A program made the position numbers and the translations under genes. DNA of 43,655 nucleotides, from assembly GCA_002492725.1 (NCBI GenBank), contig DLAF01000021.1:1-43655 (forward strand). Direction: 5' to 3'. Each line of letters begins with the position of its first letter. Positions within the stretch are counted from its first letter, which is position 1. The notes under the pieces were generated by a model. That model was not told the DNA's origin. It did no database searches and saw nothing but the letters and a program-made list of their open reading frames with translations. Positions 1-5,799 of the stretch are shown in pieces. The stretch comes from Lachnospiraceae bacterium UBA7054. Its GTDB lineage: Bacteria > Bacillota > Clostridia > Lachnospirales > Lachnospiraceae.

Positions 1-1
1 A

Positions 2-196
2 AAATCACTTGACAATATAGGGAGTGATTTGGAAAGAATCGATGCAGAAAATATTATCTCCAATTTTAAACAATACATAGAGTTTAAAATTGGTGAAGTG
101 TATCAAATGAATAGGGAAGAAGTGCCATTAATGTATGCAGCCAATGCAAAAACTATTAAGCCCTTTGAATCATTAATAATATTAAAAAGGTTTTGA
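2..196 (+). CDS. C-terminal fragment of an unknown protein (5' end outside window)
   Basis: A reading frame is open from the first bases of the window to a TGA at 194-196 and gives 64 residues, ending in a PFESLIILKRF tail. The start lies upstream of the window. The composition is AT-rich like the following toxin/immunity remnant and unlike the GC-richer genes after 988. I do not recognise the family. Its place just before an AHH-toxin scrap and an Imm11 gene makes another immunity or toxin-cassette protein plausible, but this is inference from position only. Confidence 0.5.
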   Translation, partial: KSLDNIGSDLERIDAENIISNFKQYIEFKIGEVYQMNREEVPLMYAANAKTIKPFESLIILKRF

Positions 197-228
197 TGAT
201 ATTCTTTTTTTTGTTTACCAACTGTTAA

Positions 229-373
229 GGGGTAGCTAAAGGAGCGTATCATCGTAGTTTACATACAGATTTTTATTATAGAAAAGTGACAGGATTATTA
301 TCATCAGCGGAAAGATGATGCAATGAGTATATTTGGGAATATAGCAGAACAATTACAAAAAGGCCCATTTTAA
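229..373 (+). pseudogene. Remnant of the C-terminus of an AHH-type nuclease toxin
   Basis: Frame 1 from 229 encodes GVAKGAYHRSLHTDFYYRKV followed by TGLLSSAER and a stop. A shift of frame near 310-315 restores DDAMSIFGNIAEQLQKGPF, ending with TAA at 371-373. The YH...LHT..YY..V pattern is the kind of C-terminal end seen in AHH-domain (HNH/EndoVII-like) polymorphic toxins. There is no start codon, an in-frame TAA lies just upstream at 226-228, and the core AHH catalytic part is missing, so this is a degraded toxin tail. It sits 18 nt before an Imm11-like immunity gene, the expected partner. The family call rests on a short motif and is moderately secure. Confidence 0.55.
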
Positions 374-391
374 TAAAACGAGGTGAATTAT

Positions 392-931
392 ATGAAAATA
401 TGGATCTTAGATTGTGATGTGGATCATTATGAAAATTTATTCTGGAAAAAGGATGTTGATTATATTCAATCTTTTAATGGAACGGAAAAAAAGAATGATT
501 GGAAACCTGTGCGGGTACAACGTATGTATCGTAATAGAAAATTTAGTAATACCCCGGGACTTTCTCCGCATTTACCGGTATTTGATAAAAAGGCAGTCAG
601 TATATTAGATGATTTGCTTAAAGGTAATGCGGAAATATTGCCACTTGAATGTAAAGAAGGGGATTTTTATCTGATTAATGTAACTAATGTAATAGACTGT
701 ATTGATTATGAAAAATCAGTGTATAAAACTTTTAACGATGGAATACGAATCATGAGATTTATAAAATATGTTTTTAACGAAGGTAATATTAACGGTGTAG
801 ATTTATTTAAGATTAAAGACGAACCCTTAAAACGTCCATTTGTTTCGGATAAATTCAGAAAAAGGGTAGTTGAAGAAGAGTTGCAAGGATTCATTTTTGA
901 ACTTGCATGGGATAGCGAACAGGAGCAGTAA
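392..931 (+). CDS. Imm11-family (DUF1629-like) immunity protein
   Basis: This encodes a 179-residue soluble protein beginning MKIWILDCDVDHYENLFW. The ATG at 392 is preceded by AGGTGA at 381-386, which makes it a better start than the in-frame GTG at 383. Features matching my memory of the Imm11/DUF1629 group are the MKIW..D.D.Y start, a W-P-V-RM.R segment near residues 40-50, the TPGLSPH-P-F pattern near 58-66, the NVT.V.DCIDYEKS block and the PLKRPFVSD.FR segment. Family members neutralise polymorphic toxins, often AHH nucleases. The adjacent toxin is only a broken tail, so this is an orphan immunity gene that could protect against toxin from neighbouring cells. AT-rich composition suggests transfer. 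Confidence 0.7.
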   Translation: MKIWILDCDVDHYENLFWKKDVDYIQSFNGTEKKNDWKPVRVQRMYRNRKFSNTPGLSPHLPVFDKKAVSILDDLLKGNAEILPLECKEGDFYLINVTNVIDCIDYEKSVYKTFNDGIRIMRFIKYVFNEGNINGVDLFKIKDEPLKRPFVSDKFRKRVVEEELQGFIFELAWDSEQEQ

Positions 932-946
932 CTTGTGAAACTTAAG

Positions 947-977
947 CAGAGCGACTCCCCGTTTGAGGAGCCCTCTG
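947..977. other. Imperfect stem-loop between convergent genes
   Basis: CAGAG (947-951) pairs with CTCTG (973-977), and an inner CTCC pairs with GGAG. It lies between the ends of the convergent immunity and Rpn genes. There is no T-run on either side, so a role as a terminator is possible but weakly supported. Confidence 0.3.
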
Positions 978-987
978 GGTTATGCGA

Positions 988-1959
988 TCATGGTCGGACA
1001 AGGTCTTTTTCACTGAAATATTCCCGGCATAATTGCTCGCGATAGTCCTTATCCGCAAGGACGCGTTGTACTTCCATGGTTTTCCCGGCATCTGTCAGGG
1101 ATTGGAGCAAACTGGCAAGATTGTCGCGACCTTCTTCCTGTCCAACGATTATCCCTTCTTTTCGTCCAACGACTATTCCTTCTTTTCGCCCAATCTCCCG
1201 CCATTCCTTCCGCTCACTTTTCATGTGTTTTTCTTCATCATATTCAAAGATACTCACTGCGATCGCCTCCGCTCGATTTTTTGCTAAAAAGTCTGCAAGA
1301 ATTTTATTTTTAATGCAATGATCTACCGCCTTCTCAACAGCTTCCGATAAGGGCATTTTTTCGGCGTATGCTCTTACCTGTTCCACATACTGCGCATATT
1401 CTTTTAACAGGCGGCACGCCGCTAACAGTTCCCGATTATGTCCGAGATTTATATTATATACGGTTACAGCCAGTTCCAATGACGGCTCATCCTGTCTTTT
1501 TTCAAAAGCATCTGACAGATATAAGGTCTGCTGCTCCGGCTGGGAATCCGTACCGATATAGAATACGACAAAACGCGGCGCTGGGATCCTGATGAGTGAC
1601 CGGCTGTACAGGTTTTCGTCCTTGATGCGGTTCTGCAATACTTTCGTTACATAGAGCAGGTCCCGCAGGGGCATGTTCGGGTTGCATGTGGACTGGTGCT
1701 CATAGAGCAGCAGTTCAAAATCGAACACAAAGGAAATGTCGTTCTTATAATTCATGTAGACCGCATTTTCCAGCGTGGTGATCTCTAAGTCGTCCACATT
1801 CCCGTAATCCGTGCCGTTGAGCGCATTGTACAAACTTAACAGATTTTCCTTTTCCCGAAAGATCATGCGGAATACGGTGTCTTTGTAGTTGCGCTGTACA
1901 ATGGTTGAGCGTTGGTTTGTTTCGTCTGCCTTCGCCTTGTTTGCTTTCGTTTCTTTCAT
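988..1959 (-). CDS. Rpn family recombination-promoting nuclease / putative transposase (PD-(D/E)XK)
   Basis: This 323-residue protein belongs to the Rpn/YhgA-like PD-(D/E)XK group that is abundant in Lachnospiraceae. Visible features are the N-terminal NYKDTVFRMIF block, the LYNALNGT(D)Y segment, the acidic core FVFDFELLLYEHQST near residues 78-92 (D plus an E-x-Q motif), the NPNMPLRDLLY motif and a charged C-terminal half. Residues about 258-280 hold tandem GRKEG-type repeats. The ATG follows AAGGAGG at a good distance. E. coli Rpn proteins are DNA endonucleases that promote RecA-independent recombination; recently some were linked to phage defence. A strong minus-strand promoter at 2143-2171 implies a leader of about 180 nt. 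Confidence 0.85.
   Translation of the reverse strand: MKETKANKAKADETNQRSTIVQRNYKDTVFRMIFREKENLLSLYNALNGTDYGNVDDLEITTLENAVYMNYKNDISFVFDFELLLYEHQSTCNPNMPLRDLLYVTKVLQNRIKDENLYSRSLIRIPAPRFVVFYIGTDSQPEQQTLYLSDAFEKRQDEPSLELAVTVYNINLGHNRELLAACRLLKEYAQYVEQVRAYAEKMPLSEAVEKAVDHCIKNKILADFLAKNRAEAIAVSIFEYDEEKHMKSERKEWREIGRKEGIVVGRKEGIIVGQEEGRDNLASLLQSLTDAGKTMEVQRVLADKDYREQLCREYFSEKDLVRP
1140..1187 (-). repeat. Two tandem 24-nt units in the Rpn gene
   Basis: Two adjacent 24-nt units (1140-1163 and 1164-1187) differ at only two positions. They encode the G-R-K-E-G-I-(V/I)-V repeat in the Rpn C-terminal region. A more divergent unit lies on each side. The length is a multiple of three, so unit gain or loss keeps the reading frame. 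Confidence 0.8.
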
Positions 1960-2015
1960 CTCGTGTCCTCCTTGGTGGTACCGACAGGCATTTTCAGAGA
2001 AATGCTGACTGCCGC

Positions 2016-2045
2016 AGCAGGAGAACCGTTCCAGATCCTCCTGCT
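2016..2045. other. 8-bp stem-loop in the Rpn leader (intergenic 1960-2184)
   Basis: AGCAGGAG (2016-2023) is the exact complement of CTCCTGCT (2038-2045), with a 14-nt loop. It lies within the predicted Rpn transcript leader, about 60 nt upstream of the Rpn ribosome binding site, and one arm carries a GGAG sequence that the stem would hide. No U-tract follows on the minus strand. The rest of 1960-2184 holds only the Rpn promoter. Confidence 0.4.
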
Positions 2046-2142
2046 TTGTAAATGGTTAGTTGGATGCAAAGCATGGATTTTCTGAAACTAAGAAATAGAG
2101 ATAGAAGTTACCGATTTGTTTTTAGAAAATATGCTTTTTCTT

Positions 2143-2171
2143 ACTATAGCATAGGTGTGACGGAATTGCAA
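2143..2171 (-). promoter_or_regulatory. Sigma-A promoter for the Rpn gene
   Basis: On the minus strand TTGCAA (2171-2166) is followed after 17 nt by TATAGT (2148-2143), with TGC directly before the -10 box forming an extended -10. The sequence CACCTATGCTATA overlapping the -10 is identical in the tRNA-Trp promoter of this window. Confidence 0.65.
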
Positions 2172-2184
2172 ATGATTTTTCACA

Positions 2185-3363
2185 TTATTGTAATAAATAG
2201 TAAAACCTGTACCGATTACCCAAGTAACTATCAGTCAAGATGCGGAAAGCTCTCTTGACAGATGCCGTTCTCAGTTCTGACGGCGTTGTTTTCTGCCAGT
2301 CCATGGAATCATCTTCCTTTCCCATTGCCGCATAAAATGTATCATAGGATTCCTGCGAAAGTTCTTCCAATTCCGTAAACGCGTCATTCGCATGGTAAAA
2401 ATGATGTTCCGCTTTCAAGCCGATTTCTGCGGTTTCGTTTGTGATCAGCTCCGGTCTGCCGTCCTGATCCAGATCCCATACCGTATAGTAAAATACCATT
2501 GATTCGTGATCTTTCCTGTTCCAGACATCCCTGTTTTCGGCAAAAAATGCAAGTTCCTTTATCTCCTGATCAGACAGCCATGATAAATCGGGAATATAGT
2601 CCCACTGATTGGAAATGAACAGATAATCGCCGTCGCTCTTTCTTAAGGTAAGAACGCCGCCGTTATCATTCTCCTCATGATATACAGCCTGATAATAGAT
2701 TTCATAAATATCACCCTGTATCCTTCCGCCGAGGCAGCGATACTCCCGCCAGTTGGTATCTCCGTGGTCGCTGACGTAGGCATCATACTGCTCCAAATAG
2801 ATCCACTTTAAGGGTGCATTCATCTCTGCATAGGAATATCCTGTCTTTTTTAATAAAAAAAGATCCAGTTCCTCTGTTGTCAGACGCTCGACATCCGTCT
2901 CGATTCCCCAGCCCATCTTTTCTTCGTATGCCGTTTCTTCTTCCGCCGTCAGTGAATGCGTGCTGACGCCCGCGCCGTTATAAAAAACTTCCTCCAAAAC
3001 GGCATCTGTGGGTGTATCGTATTCCGATTGCAGAAAACCGTTATTCTCTGTACTGTTCATGAAATCTGTAAAAAAGGCCATATCTTCCTGCGTCAATTCA
3101 TCCGGAATGTCCCATTCTTTTTCCGTAAAAAAATCGTAGGATATCGGCGTATTCTCTTCCTTGCGTTCCGTCTCCTCCGATTCTGCGTCCTCCTGTTGTG
3201 CGGGGGATTCCCTTGTTTCCGTTTGTATCGGTACAGAAGTTTCGCCTGTGGTGGATGCTGTCGTGTCAGACGCAGCTGCATTATTCTCGTTTTTCGAAGC
3301 ACAGGCTGTCAAAACAAACGTCTGCAGCAGTATGTATAATAAGATGTTGGATGCCTTTTTCAT
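2185..3363 (-). CDS. Lipoprotein with EF-hand-like calcium loop, function unknown
   Basis: This 392-residue exported protein has a short basic N-terminus, a hydrophobic stretch and a lipobox VLTAC with the lipidated Cys near residue 21. A Ser/Thr/Glu-rich linker (about 22-75) follows, as is usual for lipoproteins held away from the membrane. The C-terminal third contains WDLDQDGRPELI near residue 295, an EF-hand/VCBS-like Asp-rich loop found in many Lachnospiraceae lipoproteins of unknown function. The start follows GGGAG at proper spacing. It lies 30 nt downstream of the DUF402 gene on the same strand and is probably co-transcribed with it. No enzymatic motif is visible. Confidence 0.75.
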   Translation of the reverse strand: MKKASNILLYILLQTFVLTACASKNENNAAASDTTASTTGETSVPIQTETRESPAQQEDAESEETERKEENTPISYDFFTEKEWDIPDELTQEDMAFFTDFMNSTENNGFLQSEYDTPTDAVLEEVFYNGAGVSTHSLTAEEETAYEEKMGWGIETDVERLTTEELDLFLLKKTGYSYAEMNAPLKWIYLEQYDAYVSDHGDTNWREYRCLGGRIQGDIYEIYYQAVYHEENDNGGVLTLRKSDGDYLFISNQWDYIPDLSWLSDQEIKELAFFAENRDVWNRKDHESMVFYYTVWDLDQDGRPELITNETAEIGLKAEHHFYHANDAFTELEELSQESYDTFYAAMGKEDDSMDWQKTTPSELRTASVKRAFRILTDSYLGNRYRFYYLLQ

Positions 3364-3393
3364 ATGAATGCTCCCTTCAGACGGCAGTCATGA

Positions 3394-4020
3394 TCATAAT
3401 GTCTCTCTGCATTTCTTAACAGATTCGCCGTCGGCAATCCTGTCTTCGACGATCTGCCTGATTTGTGCGCACCAGGCGGTAGTTTTTGAAATGTCGGAAC
3501 AAAGTTCGCGAAGGATATGATCGGCCTCTTCTAAGGCGGCATGATACTGTTCGTCAGAAAGCTCACCCGACCGATAAGCTTCCTCCAGTTCGTCCCGATC
3601 GTCTATTTTCACATCGCCTTCCGGCGTAAAGATTACATCCAGATATTTGTCGATGTATACGGCAATGCCGTATTCGTCATATTCGATTCCTTCCGTTATG
3701 TCCACATACCATATGGAAGGCTGATAGGTTTCGCTGACGGGCGCAGGATAGTGTTTTCTTTCCGCATCATGCGTTCCGTCCGGGAAATATTTGACGGTGA
3801 TCACTCTGCTTGTATGATCCGGAATTAGCGAAAGCCAGGTCATGCCGGCTCCTGTTACCTGAATTCGTCCGGCTTTGGGCGTTTCCCAATAATTCGCTTC
3901 ACCGTCGGTCAGCCTAATCAGGCAGGCAAGTCCATGAAAAATCTCGTCGTCAATTCTCATCTGATAATACGGATAATGCTGGAAGCCCCAGCCGTCCCTG
4001 TTTAACCGTTTGTGCTTCAT
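3394..4020 (-). CDS. DUF402 domain protein
   Basis: This encodes 208 residues with the layout of the DUF402 (FomD/Ntdp-like) fold: an N-terminal beta-rich part with aromatic patches, then YVDITEGIEYDEYGIAVYID, LDVIFTPEGDVKIDDRDELE and the GELSDEQYHAALEEAD helix. The aspartates and glutamates of the 'DxxE/DELE' region (about residues 125-155) are the metal-binding residues in characterised DUF402 nucleoside-di/triphosphatases. The substrate here is unknown. The start follows GGGGAG. It is the first gene of a two-gene minus-strand unit with the lipoprotein. The roughly 30-residue extension after the usual DUF402 end is helical and charged. Confidence 0.7.
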   Translation of the reverse strand: MKHKRLNRDGWGFQHYPYYQMRIDDEIFHGLACLIRLTDGEANYWETPKAGRIQVTGAGMTWLSLIPDHTSRVITVKYFPDGTHDAERKHYPAPVSETYQPSIWYVDITEGIEYDEYGIAVYIDKYLDVIFTPEGDVKIDDRDELEEAYRSGELSDEQYHAALEEADHILRELCSDISKTTAWCAQIRQIVEDRIADGESVKKCRETL

Positions 4021-4199
4021 AACGACTCCCCATTTCTGAGCGACTTATTTTTGCGGGTTCTTTATAAATTCCATAATACCATATGCAGGCGTTTTGTGCC
4101 ATTCATATTGGCAGCAAAAACAGGTGCGCAGATGGATTTATTTGTGGGATATGACAGGGTAAGGATGGCACAGCTGCGGCTTAGGCGGCGAATTGCACA

Positions 4200-4228
4200 T
4201 TGAAAACCGCGCAGGGATGTGATACAGT
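4200..4228 (+). promoter_or_regulatory. Predicted sigma-A promoter for pyrE
   Basis: TTGAAA (4200-4205) and TACAGT (4223-4228) are separated by exactly 17 nt, about 105 nt upstream of the pyrE start. The 313-nt gene-free stretch 4021-4333 between the divergent DUF402 and pyrE genes holds this promoter and the stem-loop at 4271-4304; I see nothing else convincing in it. Confidence 0.5.
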
Positions 4229-4270
4229 AAAGGCGGGCATTTTGTGCGGGATACAAATGAAATCAAGTAG

Positions 4271-4304
4271 GTGATTGCGAAACGCATTACAGCGCTGCAA
4301 TCAC
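4271..4304 (+). other. Stem-loop in the pyrE leader
   Basis: GTGATTGC (4271-4278) is perfectly complementary to GCAATCAC (4297-4304) across an 18-nt loop, and lies 30 nt before the pyrE ATG. No U-run follows, so it is not a simple terminator. It does not resemble the PyrR-binding loop. It may affect leader stability or translation. Confidence 0.4.
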
Positions 4305-4333
4305 TTAATCAAACAAGAATAAGGAGTGTGGCG

Positions 4334-5017
4334 ATGGAACAGTACAAGCAGGATTTTATCGGTTTTATGGTGGACAGCCAGGTGCTGAAATTCGGAGATT
4401 TTACCTTAAAAAGCGGAAGAAAGTCTCCCTTTTTCATGAATGCGGGTGCTTATGTGACGGGAACGCAGTTAAAAAAGCTGGGCGAATACTATGCAAAGGC
4501 GATTCATGACAGATACGGACTGGATTTCGACGTGCTGTTTGGCCCTGCTTACAAGGGTATCCCTTTGGCGGTAGCTACGGTTATGGCAATCAGCGAGCTT
4601 TACGGGAAGGAGATCCGCTACTGTGCTAACAGGAAAGAAGTGAAGGATCATGGCGACACGGGGATCCTGCTCGGTTCTAAATTAAAGGACGGCGATCGGG
4701 TGATGATCATAGAGGACGTGACGACTTCCGGAAAGTCGATCGAAGAGACGTTCCCTATCATCAAGGCACAGGCGGATGTTACGATACGGGGATTGATGGT
4801 ATCCTTAAACCGCATGGAAAAGGGCCTTTCAAGCGATAAGAGTGCGCTGGATGAGATTAAAGAGAAATACGGATTTGAGACAGGGGCCATCGTTACCATG
4901 GAGGAAGTGGTCGAATGCCTGTACAATAAGCCCTACGGCGGGACCGTTTATATCAACGATGACTTAAAGGCGGCGATAGACGCTTACTATGAGACATACG
5001 GAGCAGGGCGGATATGA
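4334..5017 (+). CDS. pyrE: Orotate phosphoribosyltransferase
   Basis: This encodes 227 residues. It transfers the phosphoribosyl group of PRPP to orotate to give OMP, the fifth step of UMP synthesis, in the cytoplasm. Visible motifs are LKSGRKSPFFMNAG (orotate-binding N-terminal part, about residues 26-40), FGPAYKGIPLA (about 74-84), the NRKEVKDHGDTG catalytic loop (about 97-108) and the PRPP motif VMIIEDVTTSGKS near 122-135. The ATG at 4334 follows AAGGAG and removes 21 non-conserved residues of the longer frame. The other pyrimidine genes are not adjacent. It heads a run of plus-strand genes and has its own promoter. Confidence 0.97.
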   Translation: MEQYKQDFIGFMVDSQVLKFGDFTLKSGRKSPFFMNAGAYVTGTQLKKLGEYYAKAIHDRYGLDFDVLFGPAYKGIPLAVATVMAISELYGKEIRYCANRKEVKDHGDTGILLGSKLKDGDRVMIIEDVTTSGKSIEETFPIIKAQADVTIRGLMVSLNRMEKGLSSDKSALDEIKEKYGFETGAIVTMEEVVECLYNKPYGGTVYINDDLKAAIDAYYETYGAGRI

Positions 5018-5040
5018 TGTAGAAAGGAGCGGGATTAATT

Positions 5041-5193
5041 ATGGAAGAGAGAACTTATAAGATCATGGGCGGTGCAGGCGCCTTAAACCTCGCGTTCGGT
5101 GTGGTGGTCATGGTGATAGGGATAGCAGGAGGCGTCCTTTTGGTGATCAGCGGCGCGAAACTTCTGGCGGGAAGAAACAAGATATTATTCTAA
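5041..5193 (+). CDS. 50-residue single-span membrane protein
   Basis: This short open frame, MEERTYKIMGG to AGRNKILF, has a clear ribosome binding site (GAAAGGAG) and begins 23 nt after pyrE. A hydrophobic segment spans residues 15-42 (LNLAFGVVVMVIGIAGGVLL and onward), with a charged N-terminus and a short basic tail. The arrangement is typical of conserved Lachnospiraceae small membrane proteins. No known family is recognised. Good RBS, tight spacing and coherent hydrophobicity support a real gene. It is likely co-transcribed with pyrE and the next membrane protein. Confidence 0.65.
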   Translation: MEERTYKIMGGAGALNLAFGVVVMVIGIAGGVLLVISGAKLLAGRNKILF

Positions 5194-5321
5194 GGAAAGA
5201 GAAGGTGTTTTCGCCGCGTACGGAAATACCTTCTTTCATTTATAAATCGTGCAGACACGAGGGAAAAACAGGCGGGAGTGCCGGGGCGCAGGTCTGCGAG
5301 CCTATGGGCAGAGGAAAGCTT

Positions 5322-5639
5322 ATGTGGAAAAAGAGTTTCATGTTTACCAGCAGGGAACACAGTCAGAAAGGGATTATGGCGACGATTCTGGGGGTGATTT
5401 CTCTGGCATCTTTAGTTTACATAATTTGGAGCAGCTACACGACTGCGGGCAAGATTCCCTTACAATACGGCGCAGTAGCGTTTTTGACGATGATTTTTGC
5501 TTTCGTGGGCATTGTGCTGGGCGTGCTCTCAAAATCGGAACGGGATAAGTTTTATTTTTTCAGTTATTTGGGCATTGTATTAAATGTATTGGTGCTGGCG
5601 ACGTTAAGCGTGATTTTGTATGCGGGGGCGTATGCCTGA
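5322..5639 (+). CDS. Small polytopic membrane protein (DUF6142-like)
   Basis: This encodes 105 residues with three predicted membrane spans at about 19-38 (GIMATILGVISLASLVYII), 50-68 and 82-103. The N-terminus MWKKSFMFTSREHSQKG is basic, as expected for a cytoplasmic side. The layout resembles a Lachnospiraceae family labelled DUF6142; this is from memory and not checked. I chose the ATG at 5322 because AGAGGAAAG precedes it, and the upstream in-frame extension from 5205 is hydrophilic and unlike a membrane protein N-terminus. The function is unknown. It contains one copy of GTTTACATAA inside the coding sequence. Confidence 0.65.
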   Translation: MWKKSFMFTSREHSQKGIMATILGVISLASLVYIIWSSYTTAGKIPLQYGAVAFLTMIFAFVGIVLGVLSKSERDKFYFFSYLGIVLNVLVLATLSVILYAGAYA

Positions 5640-5660
5640 AATGTATTGGAATGGAGGACG

Positions 5661-5727
5661 GATTGAAAAATAAGTCTGAAGACCTTATTTTTCAATCGCG
5701 ACTTTGAGAAAGGGCATCTCAAAGTCG
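5661..5727 (+). repeat. Two adjacent perfect stem-loops before the aminopeptidase gene
   Basis: First stem: GATTGAAAAATAAG (5661-5674) with its exact complement at 5684-5697 (14 bp, 9-nt loop). Second stem: CGACTTTGAGA (5699-5709) with TCTCAAAGTCG (5717-5727; 11 bp, 7-nt loop). They begin 21 nt after the membrane-protein stop. The first hairpin lacks a 3' U-run. A third weak stem (TCGCG/CGCGA) follows near 5758-5773. They could be a partial terminator or processing signal. Confidence 0.75.
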
Positions 5728-5799
5728 GTGATCGCAGAGCAAAATTTGAGATTTTACTCGCGCGCCGTCGCGAAAAGATGCTCCGGCAAGGAGGGAATG

